A DNA stretch of 64,000 bases from Alistipes sp. (GCA_017937765.1 JAGBCY010000018.1:30697-94696); one strand, 5' to 3'; positions 54,737 through 63,605 are shown, numbered from the stretch's first letter. A program made the numbers and translations. The notes: generated by a model from the sequence alone, not told the origin.

Positions 54737-56578
54737 ATGGACAATGTAAACGTACAGCAGTTGCAAGATGTGGTTATCCGTTTCTCGGGTGACTCGGGTG
54801 ACGGTATGCAGCTCACCGGAACACTCTTCTCGGATACATCGGCACTGTTCGGCAATGGTATCTCGACATTCCCCGACTACCCCGCCGAGATTCGCGCACC
54901 GCAGGGAACAGTAGCAGGTGTATCAGGTTTCCAGGTACACTTCGGCTCAAGCCGTATCGACAATCCCGGCGACTATTGCGATGTGCTCGTTGCGATGAAT
55001 CCCGCAGCACTTATCGCTAACCGTAAGTGGCTCAAGCCCTCGGCAACGGTCATCATCGATGGCGACACTATGACCGAGGAGAACATCAAGAAGGCTGGCT
55101 TCAAGACTTTGGATCCTATCGCTGAGCTCGGTCTCGAGGGTTACAACGTCGTTATCCCCGACATCACTACGATGACTAAGGAGGCGTTGAAGGATACGGG
55201 TATGGATAACAAGGCGATGGTTAAGTGTAAGAATATGTTCGCTTTGGGCATCTGCTTCTGGATGTATAACCGTCCCGATGACTTTGCTAAGAGCTTCCTC
55301 GATTCGAAGTTTGCAAAGAAGAATCCTCTCGTTGCTGAGGCTAACAAGAAGGTTATCGAGGCTGGTTACAACTATGCAGCTAACACTCACCAGTTTGCTA
55401 ACAACTATACAGTAGCACCTGCCGACCTCGAGAAGGGCGTTTACCGCTCAATCAACGGTAACACAGCTACCGCTTGGGGCTTCTGCGCAGCTTCGGAGAA
55501 GTCGGGTCTTCCCCTCTTCTGCGGCTCTTACCCCATCACTCCTGCAACCGTAATCCTCGAGGAGCTTGCTAAGCGTAAGGACCTCGGTGTTAAGACTGTG
55601 CAGGCTGAGGATGAGATCGCCGGTATCTGTACCTCTATCGGTGCAGCTTATGCAGGTAACTTCGCCGTGACAACTACTTCGGGCCCCGGTATATCGCTTA
55701 AGAGTGAGGCTATGGGCTTGGCCGTTATGGCAGAGCTTCCTTTGGTTGTTGTAGATGTTCAGCGCGGTGGTCCTTCGACTGGTCTTCCCACAAAGACCGA
55801 GCAGAGCGACCTCAACCAGGCACTCTATGGCCGTAACGGTGAGTGTCCTATGGTTGTCATCGCAGCATCGTCGCCCAGCGACTGTTTCCACTACGCATTT
55901 ATGGCAGGTAAGATCGCTATGGAGCATATGACTCCCGTTATGTTGCTCTCTGACGGCTTCATCGCTAACGGCTCGGAGCCCTGGAAGATTCCTTCAATGG
56001 CCGACTACCCCGCTATCGTTCCTCCCATCGTAGAGCCTCGCTCAGAGGGTGAGTTTATGCCCTACGCTCGTAATGAGAAGCTCGCACGCGGCTGGGCATT
56101 CCCTGGCAAAGAGGGCTTGGAGCACCGCATCGGTGGCTTGGAGAAAGATCATTTGAAGGGTAGCATTTCGCACGATCCGAAGAACCATCAGGAGATGGTC
56201 ACCACTCGTAAGCGTAAGGTTGAGCTTGTTGCTGAGGAGTTGCCCGAGTTGCAGGTATTCGGTGCCGAGGAGGCTGACGTATTGGTTGTCGGCTGGGGCG
56301 GTACTCGCGGTCACCTTCACAGTGCCGTTAAGCAGCTTCAGGATGAGGGCAAGAGCGTAGCTCACCTCCACTTCAACTACATCTACCCCTTGCAGAAGGG
56401 CGTGGCTGACATCTTGAAGCGTTACAAGCGCATCGTTGTTTGCGAGTTGAACGAGGGTCAGTTTGCTGGCTACTTGCGTCAGCAGTTCCGCGATGTTGTC
56501 ATCGAGTCATATGGCAAGACTGAGGGTCAGCCATTTACCGTTGTCGAGATCAAGGATAAGGTTAATTCAATGTTGTAA
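54737..56578 (+). CDS. korA: 2-oxoacid:acceptor oxidoreductase, fused gamma-alpha subunit (KorA type)
   Basis: A 613-residue protein. Residues 1-190 are a gamma domain (VIRFSGDSGDGMQLTGTLFSD, FPDYPAEIRAPQGTVAGVSGFQVHF). The rest is an alpha domain (CGSYPITPATVILEEL, QAEDEIAGICTSIGAAYAG, TTSGPGISLKSEAMGLAVMAELPLVVVDVQRGGPSTGLPT). This is the two-subunit KorAB type, which oxidises 2-oxoglutarate or a similar acid with ferredoxin. It pairs with the beta gene 29 nt downstream. It is a second, distinct version of the enzyme encoded at 49-51.7 kb. Confidence 0.95.
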   Translation: MDNVNVQQLQDVVIRFSGDSGDGMQLTGTLFSDTSALFGNGISTFPDYPAEIRAPQGTVAGVSGFQVHFGSSRIDNPGDYCDVLVAMNPAALIANRKWLKPSATVIIDGDTMTEENIKKAGFKTLDPIAELGLEGYNVVIPDITTMTKEALKDTGMDNKAMVKCKNMFALGICFWMYNRPDDFAKSFLDSKFAKKNPLVAEANKKVIEAGYNYAANTHQFANNYTVAPADLEKGVYRSINGNTATAWGFCAASEKSGLPLFCGSYPITPATVILEELAKRKDLGVKTVQAEDEIAGICTSIGAAYAGNFAVTTTSGPGISLKSEAMGLAVMAELPLVVVDVQRGGPSTGLPTKTEQSDLNQALYGRNGECPMVVIAASSPSDCFHYAFMAGKIAMEHMTPVMLLSDGFIANGSEPWKIPSMADYPAIVPPIVEPRSEGEFMPYARNEKLARGWAFPGKEGLEHRIGGLEKDHLKGSISHDPKNHQEMVTTRKRKVELVAEELPELQVFGAEEADVLVVGWGGTRGHLHSAVKQLQDEGKSVAHLHFNYIYPLQKGVADILKRYKRIVVCELNEGQFAGYLRQQFRDVVIESYGKTEGQPFTVVEIKDKVNSML

Positions 56579-56607
56579 TAACACCACTTAAAAATAGAGA
56601 GAAAACT

Positions 56608-57639
56608 ATGGCAGATTTCAAGTATACACCCGCTGATTTCAAGAGTGATCAACAGGTAAAGTGGTGTCCGGGTTGCGGCGACCACGCTATTCTTAACGCC
56701 GTGCAGCGCGCTATGCCCGAGGTGGCAGACGCTCTGGGCAAGCCCCACAATAAGTTCACGTTCGTATCGGGTATCGGTTGCTCATCGCGCTTCATCTACT
56801 ATATGAAGACCTTTGGCTTCCATACTATCCACGGCCGTGCTAATGCAATTGCAACAGGTATAAAGACGGCAAATCCCGACCTCTCGGTTTGGGTATGTAC
56901 TGGTGACGGTGACTCGTTGGCTATCGGTGGTAACCACTTTATCCACGCTATCCGTCGTAATATCGACCTGAACGTTATCTTGTTCAACAACGAGATTTAC
57001 GGCTTGACTAAGGGTCAGTACTCACCTACCACGAAGCTCGGCAAGATCACCAAGACTTCGCCTTTCGGTACCGTTGAGAAGCCCTTCACACCCGGTGAGT
57101 TGGTTATCGGTGCTAAGGGTACGTTCTTCGCACGTACTATCGACCAGGAGGTTATGCTCACAAAGGAGTGTCTGTTGGCAGCAGCTAAGCATAAGGGTAT
57201 GGCCGTTACCGAGGCTTTGGTTAACTGTATGATTTTCAACGATAAGACCCACGCATTGTTTGCTGGCGATAAGGCTACCCGTGAGGAGCACACTATCCAG
57301 CTTAAGCACGGCGAGAAGATGCTCTTCGGCAAGGACAAGCAGAAGGGTTTGGTATTCGAGAATATGCGTCTGAAGGTCGTTACCGTTGGCGAGGATGGCT
57401 ACACTATGGACGATGTCCTCACGCACGATGCTAAGTGTGCAGATACGACGCTTCACTCAATGTTGGCGGCTATGAAGTACCCTGAGTACCCTGTTGCTGT
57501 TGGTGTCATTCGCGATGTAGACGACGAGAATGTTTACGACGTAAAGGTTGCCGAGCAGGTTGAGAGCGTTAAGGCTACTGCAAAGATTAAGTGTGTTGAC
57601 GATCTCTTGCGCTCAGGCCAAACTTGGGAGATTAAGTAA
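56608..57639 (+). CDS. korB: 2-oxoacid:acceptor oxidoreductase beta subunit (KorB type)
   Basis: A 343-residue thiamine-diphosphate subunit. It has KWCPGCGDHAILN, SGIGCSSRFIYYM, the GDGDSLAIGGNHFIHAIRRNIDLNVILFNNEIYGLTKGQ TPP motif and a longer C-terminal extension than the 255-residue paralogue. It forms the catalytic partner of the fused subunit upstream. A terminator follows. Confidence 0.95.
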   Translation: MADFKYTPADFKSDQQVKWCPGCGDHAILNAVQRAMPEVADALGKPHNKFTFVSGIGCSSRFIYYMKTFGFHTIHGRANAIATGIKTANPDLSVWVCTGDGDSLAIGGNHFIHAIRRNIDLNVILFNNEIYGLTKGQYSPTTKLGKITKTSPFGTVEKPFTPGELVIGAKGTFFARTIDQEVMLTKECLLAAAKHKGMAVTEALVNCMIFNDKTHALFAGDKATREEHTIQLKHGEKMLFGKDKQKGLVFENMRLKVVTVGEDGYTMDDVLTHDAKCADTTLHSMLAAMKYPEYPVAVGVIRDVDDENVYDVKVAEQVESVKATAKIKCVDDLLRSGQTWEIK

Positions 57640-57657
57640 TCTACCAACGATTAGTAT

Positions 57658-57693
57658 TTAGGGCTGTACCTTTCGGGTATGGCCCTTTTTTAT
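57658..57693 (+). terminator. Terminator of the second oxidoreductase operon
   Basis: AGGGCTGTACC and GGGTATGGCCCT pair around TTTC with small irregularities, and run into TTTTTTA. Confidence 0.8.
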
Positions 57694-57802
57694 TGATTAC
57701 GAGCGGGAGAAGAAGGTAGATGCAACGCTCGGTAAAATTCCGATGATGGGTTGTGTTACACAATTTGCGATCAGAAGTTATTGGCTTGGGGCACAGTAAA
57801 AG

Positions 57803-57847
57803 AAATGACCACGGGGAAGTACTTATACGTACTATCCGTGGTCATTT
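57803..57847 (-). terminator. Terminator of the pseudouridine synthase gene
   Basis: AAATGACCACGG at 57803-57814 and CCGTGGTCATTT at 57836-57847 are exact inverted copies; the loop contains a second inverted repeat, AGTAC/GTACT. On the minus strand CTTTTACTG follows. Confidence 0.75.
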
Positions 57848-57890
57848 GAGCTTCTGGTATGTGGCGATAATTACCTCTTATCACAACAAG

Positions 57891-59213
57891 CTACTCGTAC
57901 TGGCCGGTCTTAAGGCGCATAACCTCATCCTTCGTGAGGAAACGCCAAGCACCGCGCTTGAGATTCTTCTTCGTGAGACCTGCATAGTACACGCGATCGA
58001 GCTTCTGAACAACGTAGCCAAGATGTTCGAACATACGACGCACAATACGATTGCGGCCCGAGTGAATCTCAACGCCCACACTCTTCTTATCCTCCGATGC
58101 GTAGGCAATCTCGTCGGCAAAGATCTCGCCATCCTCGAGAGTGATACCCTCGGTGAGCGTATCCATATCGGCACGCGTGAGAGGCTTGTCGAGGGTTACC
58201 TGATAGATCTTCTTCTTACGATTCGAGGGGTGAGTGAGTTGACGTGTGATGTCGCCGTCGTTGGTAATAAGAAGGAGTCCTAACGAGTTCTTGTCGAGAC
58301 GACCTACGGGGTAAACACGCTCGGTGCAAGCACCCTTAACGAGATCCATCACGGTCTTCTCGGCATAGGGATCGTCGAGTGACGTAACGAAGCCCTTAGG
58401 CTTGTTGAGCACGATGTATACGTTCTTCTCGCCCTGCAAACGCTCGTCGTTGAAACGCACCTCGTCTGTTGGGAGAATCTTCGTACCAAGCTCCGTAACC
58501 ACCTCACCATTAACAGTTACTACACCTGCAAGGATGAAGTCGTCAGCCTCGCGACGTGAGCAAACACCCGACTGCGAGATGAAGCGATTGAGGCGGATTG
58601 CACCATCAACCTTGTTGGGGTTATACTTGGGGTAGGTACGTGGCTTGTCGTCGTGCTTCGGGGCATAGCTCTTCTTTGCTCCGCCCTTAAATCCGGCACG
58701 GCTATCAGTGGGGCGTCCGCCAGCCTTGGGCTTGAAACCACCCTCCTTGCGGCCACGCTCTGTACGGTCGTTGCGATCCGTGCGGTTAAAGCTACGCTCG
58801 GCGCGCTCAGTACGACCAAAGTCACGATCCTCACGATTGAAACTGCGCTCCGAGCGATTAAAGTCACGCTCGTTGCGGTCATTGCGCTCGGGACGATTGA
58901 AGCTACGCTCCGAGCGGTTGAAACTGCGGTCGTCGCGATTGAAGTTACGCTCGGTACGTTCGCCACGCTCCTCGAAACGACGAGGACGCTCGTACTCGGG
59001 GCGCAGACGGTTGTCGGCCGTAAAGTGGGGGTTAAACGACGATCGCTTCTCGGTTGTCGCCACACGTGGGCGATGCTCTCTCTGGCCCTCGATGTCTGCC
59101 TCACGGCGAGGACGGGGGCTACGCTCAACGCGCTCCGAAGAGTTGATACGCTGACGCTTATCGCGACCGAAGCGCGACAGGTTAGCCGTTGAGTCTGTGT
59201 TGTTGTTTTTCAT
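57891..59213 (-). CDS. RluB-type 23S rRNA pseudouridine synthase with long charged N-terminus
   Basis: A 440-residue protein. The last 240 residues are an S4 domain (IRLNRFISQSGVCSRREADDFILAGVVTVNG) and the RsuA/RluB catalytic domain with GRLDKNSLGLLLITNDG (catalytic Asp) and SGRNRIVRRMFEHLGY. Residues 1-200 are low-complexity and rich in Arg, Asn, Phe, Asp and Glu, with repeated RSFNR(S/E)-type units, probably disordered and RNA-binding. The start MKNNNTDSTANLSRFGRDKRQR follows a TACCTTTG box (minus, 59255-59248). Target position (2605-type) is inferred from family. Confidence 0.93.
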   Translation of the reverse strand: MKNNNTDSTANLSRFGRDKRQRINSSERVERSPRPRREADIEGQREHRPRVATTEKRSSFNPHFTADNRLRPEYERPRRFEERGERTERNFNRDDRSFNRSERSFNRPERNDRNERDFNRSERSFNREDRDFGRTERAERSFNRTDRNDRTERGRKEGGFKPKAGGRPTDSRAGFKGGAKKSYAPKHDDKPRTYPKYNPNKVDGAIRLNRFISQSGVCSRREADDFILAGVVTVNGEVVTELGTKILPTDEVRFNDERLQGEKNVYIVLNKPKGFVTSLDDPYAEKTVMDLVKGACTERVYPVGRLDKNSLGLLLITNDGDITRQLTHPSNRKKKIYQVTLDKPLTRADMDTLTEGITLEDGEIFADEIAYASEDKKSVGVEIHSGRNRIVRRMFEHLGYVVQKLDRVYYAGLTKKNLKRGAWRFLTKDEVMRLKTGQYE

Positions 59214-59247
59214 TTGTGTATATTACTTTTAATAAATAAGTTCGCGG

Positions 59248-59255
59248 CAAAGGTA
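59248..59255 (-). promoter_or_regulatory. -7 box of the pseudouridine synthase gene
   Basis: The minus strand reads TACCTTTG, 34 nt before the ATG. There is no clear -33 element. Confidence 0.6.
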
Positions 59256-59327
59256 ACTATTTTTTTTAATATCTCGCACTTTCGCAATATCTATGCCGCA
59301 AATTATCCGAAAATAGCAAATAATGCG

Positions 59328-59335
59328 TACCTTTG
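59328..59335 (+). promoter_or_regulatory. -7 box of the MATE transporter gene
   Basis: TACCTTTG, 31 nt before the ATG, without a clear TTG at 19-21 nt. Confidence 0.6.
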
Positions 59336-59366
59336 CAACATAATTTTGTAGCCAAACATTGAGATT

Positions 59367-60704
59367 ATGAATCGCGAGATACTACGCATTGCCATACCTA
59401 ACATCATATCGAACATCACCGTGCCGCTTATGGGTATCGCCTCGACGTTCATCGCTGGCCGCGTTGCGGGCTCGGATGGCGCAGTGACCATAGGCGCGCT
59501 ATCTATCGGTGTGGCAATCTTCAACTTCATCTACTGGAACTGCTCATTCATTCGTATGGGCACAAGCGGCCTTACGGCTCAGGCCTATGGTGCGGATGAC
59601 AGGCGCGAGTATAGCCTTATGCTTTGGCGTGCGCTCTGCGTGGCTCTCGGTGTGGGCATCGCGGCGTTTGCGTTGCAGTGGCCCATCGGCGAGTTCTCGC
59701 TATGGTTTATGTCCACGGGCGATGCCTCGAGCGATACGATGATATCCGACTACTTCTACACGCGAATATGGGCCGTGCCGGCGGGCATCCTGCTCTTTGC
59801 GTTTAATGGCTGGCTTACGGGAATGCAAAATGCCGTGGTGCCGATGAGTGTGGCTATATGCGTGAATATCTTGCACATAGGTTTTAGCTTCCTCTTCGCT
59901 ATTGAGGGAGGTATGGGCCTCGAGGGTATCGCCCTCGCGTCGGTTGTGGCGCAGTGGACGGGCGTTGTTGTGATGATTGCAATCATCTTCCTTAAGTACC
60001 GCCGTCGCATCGTGAGCGTAAGCCTTCGCGAGGTCGTAGATATGGGTGCTATGCGCCGCTTCTTCCAGATAAACAGCGACATCATCATCCGCACGTTCTG
60101 CCTTGTTGCGGTCTATACGTTCTTTACTAAAGCATCAGCTGATATGGGCGACAAGAACATCTTGGCTGTCAATACAATACTGCTCCAGCTATTCACCTTA
60201 TTTTCGTATATGAACGATGGCTTTGCTTATGCTGCCGAGGCCCTTACCGGCCGCTTTATTGGCGCGCGCGACGGAGCCTCGCTTCGCAAGTGCATTAAGC
60301 TCTGCGTGGTGTGGTGCTTCGTGGTGTCGTTCGTGTATGTGGGCGTCTATGTCGGCTGGTGGCGCGATATCTTTACGCTGCTTGTCGATGCGGAGACGAG
60401 CAACGTCGAGGAGCTTATCGCCGTTGCGGGCGAGTATATCGGCTGGGTTATCGTGATACCCATCGCCTGCGCGCTACCCTTCGTTATGGATGGCATTATG
60501 GTTGGTGCCACGCGTAGCCGCATTATGCGCGACTCGATGGTGCTGTCTACGGTGTTCTACTTCGCGATACTCTACGGTCTCGGCTGGCTTATCGGCAATA
60601 ATGCGGTGTGGATGGCCTTCACGCTGTTTATGTTCCTTCGCGGTGTGTTTCAGTACTTTATGTCGCACCGCCTGAGGGATATCTACGCCGAGGCGGATAG
60701 GTAA
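59367..60704 (+). CDS. MATE-family efflux transporter (DinF-like)
   Basis: A 445-residue protein with 12 membrane helices in two repeated halves. The first half has IAIPNIISNITVPLMGIASTFIAGRVAG, and later FIRMGTSGLTAQAYGADD. The second half shows FTKASADMGDKNILAVNTILLQLFTLFSYMNDGFAYAAEALTGRFIGARD. This matches the DinF branch, a cation-coupled exporter of drugs or metabolites. The substrate is unknown. It diverges from the pseudouridine synthase gene. Confidence 0.94.
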   Translation: MNREILRIAIPNIISNITVPLMGIASTFIAGRVAGSDGAVTIGALSIGVAIFNFIYWNCSFIRMGTSGLTAQAYGADDRREYSLMLWRALCVALGVGIAAFALQWPIGEFSLWFMSTGDASSDTMISDYFYTRIWAVPAGILLFAFNGWLTGMQNAVVPMSVAICVNILHIGFSFLFAIEGGMGLEGIALASVVAQWTGVVVMIAIIFLKYRRRIVSVSLREVVDMGAMRRFFQINSDIIIRTFCLVAVYTFFTKASADMGDKNILAVNTILLQLFTLFSYMNDGFAYAAEALTGRFIGARDGASLRKCIKLCVVWCFVVSFVYVGVYVGWWRDIFTLLVDAETSNVEELIAVAGEYIGWVIVIPIACALPFVMDGIMVGATRSRIMRDSMVLSTVFYFAILYGLGWLIGNNAVWMAFTLFMFLRGVFQYFMSHRLRDIYAEADR

Positions 60705-60724
60705 CCGCGACCGCGACACTACGG

Positions 60725-60764
60725 GCGCAACGCTATTGCACGGGCAGTGGCGTTGCGCTTTTTG
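60725..60764 (+). terminator. Terminator after the MATE gene
   Basis: GCGCAACGC at 60725-60733 pairs with GCGTTGCGC at 60750-60758, followed by TTTTTG. Confidence 0.85.
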
Positions 60765-60785
60765 TTGATAATATCTCGCAAACTA

Positions 60786-60816
60786 TTTGATATTTTGAAA
60801 TAAATACTTACTTTTG
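60786..60816 (+). promoter_or_regulatory. Promoter of the long-leader lipoprotein gene
   Basis: TTTG at 60786-60789, a 19-nt spacer and TACTTTTG at 60809-60816. Confidence 0.75.
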
Positions 60817-60822
60817 TACTAC

Positions 60823-61118
60823 CATTCGGGCTATGCTCGGGTGGTGACATATTATTAATTAGTGAAAGTGTTTCGCTAATCCTTAACAATAAAATTTGGC
60901 GATTTTAGACAACGAGGATAACGGATACTTACATCACTTGTATTGGTATGCTATGTTGGCACGTTCTGTGCCCGCTCCATACTATGCAGGTGTGGAGTAT
61001 AGTTTATTTGTTGTCGGGCCACGCCAAATGCCTATTGTTAGATAAACGAACATCTCCACACTTTCTTTTTTTTACAGCCGCTGATGGAGGTGCTGCGGCA
61101 CACAAACAATTTATTATT
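60823..61118 (+). promoter_or_regulatory. Long untranslated leader of the lipoprotein gene
   Basis: About 295 nt lie between the promoter and the ATG. The leader holds a hairpin ATTAGTGAAA-GTG-TTTCGCTAAT at 60858-60880 and a stem-like stretch around 60965-61000. The frame is open across part of it, but codon use looks non-coding. No known riboswitch was recognised. Confidence 0.5.
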
Positions 61119-62174
61119 ATGAAAACGAGAAACCTACTGTTTGCAGCATTTCTGTTTGCATTTGGTGCGGCATCGTGCGAGAACGTTGTCGAGACACCAG
61201 TAACCCCCGACGAGGAGGCTAAGACCTACACTATCAAGCTCCGTGCTGGTGGCGAGGTCGATGTAACCTACGACCCGCTTACACGCTTTACCCCCGATGA
61301 TCGCGACCTGTATGGTGTTAGAGTTATGCAAAAACCTGCAACAACAGGAGAATATGAATATTATGCCTATGGTCTATTTGACAACCTCGAGGATGTAGAG
61401 TTGGAGGTTAAGGAGAATCATAAGTATTCAATCTACGTCAACCTAATTGATGACGGTAAGGATAAGATCTATTGCGACTCTATCTTGATTGACTCCAAGC
61501 GTTACTTGGGTTATGGAGAGCCGTTTAAGGGACGTAATAAGTATAATGCATCATCTGATGTATCTATCACTCAACTTACCAATGAGTTTACCTACGATTC
61601 GGATAGATATTTTACTCAGAATTATGGTATCCAAACCACGGATGGAAAAACATATAGCTTTGCTGAGGGCATAGATTACTACTTTGGCAGGGTTAGTGAT
61701 TATCTTCCCACGGAGGATGGTGCAACGCTATCAATCTACCTCAAGCATATGGTAATTGGCCTTAAGGTGAATATTGGCGATTACTTTGATAATGGCGTGA
61801 TTACTCTATCTCTACCTCATTATATGGACTATCAGACATTTACATTTACTCCAGAGAATAAAACTTGGGAAACTACTTTTGCAAACAAAGATGATGCAGG
61901 TTCTTGGTATGGATATGAAGATTTATCGCACGCTGTTACTGACCCTATGGATGTGGATTTTCGTTGGACCAAGGATGATGGTTCGATAGTAGATTGGAAG
62001 AGTTTTCGTGTATACTTCTATCGTCTAAAGCAGACTGTAATTAACCTCGAGTATTATGGCGAGGATGGCGTATTGGGTGACAACTCTTTCGATATCCATT
62101 ATGAGGATACCGAGATAGAGAACGACTACAAAAGCTACAATTTCGGTAGCGAGCAGGAGGACTACTACTGGTAG
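61119..62174 (+). CDS. Lipoprotein of unknown function, DUF5119/fimbrillin-like in appearance
   Basis: A 351-residue lipoprotein. ATG at 61119 starts a signal peptide with lipobox FGAASC; the 57 upstream in-frame codons are excluded. Features are YTIKLRAGGEVDVTYDPLTR, an N-terminal beta domain, a central YLKHMVIGLKVNIGDYFDNGVITLSL segment that resembles fimbrillin-type surface proteins, and an acidic, aromatic C-terminus (GSEQEDYYW). The fimbrillin-like resemblance is weak. Its 3' half is AT-rich. The gene has a long leader and is monocistronic. Confidence 0.78.
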   Translation: MKTRNLLFAAFLFAFGAASCENVVETPVTPDEEAKTYTIKLRAGGEVDVTYDPLTRFTPDDRDLYGVRVMQKPATTGEYEYYAYGLFDNLEDVELEVKENHKYSIYVNLIDDGKDKIYCDSILIDSKRYLGYGEPFKGRNKYNASSDVSITQLTNEFTYDSDRYFTQNYGIQTTDGKTYSFAEGIDYYFGRVSDYLPTEDGATLSIYLKHMVIGLKVNIGDYFDNGVITLSLPHYMDYQTFTFTPENKTWETTFANKDDAGSWYGYEDLSHAVTDPMDVDFRWTKDDGSIVDWKSFRVYFYRLKQTVINLEYYGEDGVLGDNSFDIHYEDTEIENDYKSYNFGSEQEDYYW

Positions 62175-62195
62175 TCGGTCTTGGCGACAAACAAT

Positions 62196-62221
62196 AAGGG
62201 ACGGCATAATAGCCGTCCCTT
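62196..62221. terminator. Bidirectional terminator between the lipoprotein gene and the GH29 relic
   Basis: AAGGGACGGC at 62196-62205 pairs perfectly with GCCGTCCCTT at 62212-62221 around ATAATA. Confidence 0.85.
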
Positions 62222-62233
62222 ACTATTTGAAAT

Positions 62234-62485
62234 TTAATAGACTGCGATGCGGTCGATAGTGAGCGGGCCGCGCGAGTCGAGGAGGCGTATGCGGAGCGCG
62301 TCGGTCGTTGTGGTCGCCGCAAGCGGGATGATGCGCTTATAACCGATGGTTGTGCCCGAGGCTATCTGGTGCCACTCGATCTGGCGCGACGATGGAACGG
62401 TACTCATAGGCTGAGGCATCTCAGTCTGGCAGACCATCAGGCCAACGAGCATTAATGTGAGGAGAGTGCGGGTTGTTCGTATCAT
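62234..62485 (-). pseudogene. Probable relic of a GH29 alpha-L-fucosidase (signal peptide plus C-terminal end)
   Basis: An 83-residue open frame. Residues 1-20 are a hydrophobic signal sequence. Residues 36-83 (WHQIASGTTIGYKRIIP, then ALRIRLLDSRGPLTIDRIAVY) resemble the last 45 or so residues of GH29 alpha-L-fucosidases, where ASGTTIGYKRI and R-I-x-D-x-R are conserved. The roughly 400-residue catalytic domain is missing, which suggests an internal deletion. It could still be expressed as a small secreted protein. The PTS-IIC-like gene ends 22 nt away on the same strand, upstream. Confidence 0.65.
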
Positions 62486-62506
62486 AATAATAAAGTGGTC
62501 AAAGAT

Positions 62507-63571
62507 CTATCTGTTGAGCTTCATATCGCCATCCTTAACCCAGCCCAAACGCCTCATAATAAGGTGGAAAAGGAGGCTGAGGAATGCCGGGGCAATAAAG
62601 TAGAGGCAGATAATCTCGACCAAGAGTTCGGTGTGTGGTGTTGTTGCCGACATCGTATCCCAGCAATTGATAGGACCCACGAGGCCCGCAGTGCCCATAC
62701 CTGCGCCAGCAGCATTATTCGTCATCTCGAGGACTACGGTAGATATTGGGCCGAGGATGGCCGAGGCGAGGGTTGGTGCGAGCCATATGATGGGTTTGCG
62801 AGCAATATTTCCGATTTGCAACATCGAGGTGCCGAGGCCCTGAGAGATAAGACCGCCAACGCCATTATCCTTAAAGCTGATGACAGCAAAGCCTATCATC
62901 TGAGCGCAACAGCCAGCCGTGGCAGCACCAGCGGCGAGGCCGCTGATACCGATAGATATACATAGTGCCGCAGAGCTGATAGGAAGCGTCAGGATGCATC
63001 CTACCGACACCGATATAACAATACCCATAACAAAGGGATTGAGCGTTGTGGCGCGGTTGATAACCTCGCCAAGAGACATAACCCACTCGCCAATAGGCAC
63101 ACATAGGTACTTGGCGAAGAGTCCGCCGACGACGACGGCAACAAGCGGAGTGATGATGATATCGACGGGGGTACGCTTCGATACCAACGAGCCAGCCTCG
63201 ATGCCAACAATGGCGGCAAGGTAGGCCCCGATGGGGTTACCTGCGATATCGCCCGCTGCACCTCCGAGCGTATAACCCATAGCACCCACCGCCACGGCCG
63301 AGATAGTAACCAATGGGTCGCGCTTGAGACCCAGTGCGATAGCCAAGCCGATGGCACCACCCACGACGAGGTCGGTCTGCAAGAGTCGTGCAATGTCGGC
63401 GAGGAACTCCATCCCCTCGATCTTAGCAATCTGCGCGACGATGGTACCAATGATTAGTGAGCCGAAGAGACCCATAGCCATATAGCTCAAGGCGTCGACG
63501 ATGTATGTCTTAAACAAACGGCCAAGAAGCGTGCTGCTCTTGCCATCAACTCCTGTTGTATTCCTTCCCAT
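62507..63571 (-). CDS. PTS-IIC-like sugar permease (stand-alone, PTS_EIIC_2 type)
   Basis: A 354-residue integral membrane protein with about nine helices and many Gly/Ala. Segments such as VDALSYMAMGLFGSLIIGTI, GGAIGLAIALGLKRDPLVTISAVAVGAMGYTLGGAAGD and NNAAGAGMGTAGLVGPI fit the PF13303-type family. That family is annotated as PTS IIC but often lacks IIA and IIB partners, as here, so phosphotransferase function is doubtful. The substrate is unknown. A TACCTTTG box lies on the minus strand at 63605-63598. Confidence 0.85.
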   Translation of the reverse strand: MGRNTTGVDGKSSTLLGRLFKTYIVDALSYMAMGLFGSLIIGTIVAQIAKIEGMEFLADIARLLQTDLVVGGAIGLAIALGLKRDPLVTISAVAVGAMGYTLGGAAGDIAGNPIGAYLAAIVGIEAGSLVSKRTPVDIIITPLVAVVVGGLFAKYLCVPIGEWVMSLGEVINRATTLNPFVMGIVISVSVGCILTLPISSAALCISIGISGLAAGAATAGCCAQMIGFAVISFKDNGVGGLISQGLGTSMLQIGNIARKPIIWLAPTLASAILGPISTVVLEMTNNAAGAGMGTAGLVGPINCWDTMSATTPHTELLVEIICLYFIAPAFLSLLFHLIMRRLGWVKDGDMKLNR

Positions 63572-63597
63572 ACTCTGTATTTATATAGTTTGTAGCA

Positions 63598-63605
63598 CAA
63601 AGGTA
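63598..63605 (-). promoter_or_regulatory. -7 box of the PTS-IIC-like gene
   Basis: The minus strand reads TACCTTTG, 26 nt before the ATG. No clear -33 element. Confidence 0.6.

Noticed and set aside
57753-58283. Plus-strand open frame of 176 codons over the 3' end of the pseudouridine synthase gene
   Set aside because: It overlaps the conserved catalytic domain on the other strand and crosses that gene's terminator hairpin.
60948-61118. 57-codon N-terminal extension of the 61119 lipoprotein
   Set aside because: The signal peptide with lipobox starts at 61119; the extension would bury it and has non-coding codon use.
62495-62965. Plus-strand open frame opposite the PTS-IIC-like gene
   Set aside because: It is antisense to a protein with clear membrane-helix pattern and has no own start signals.
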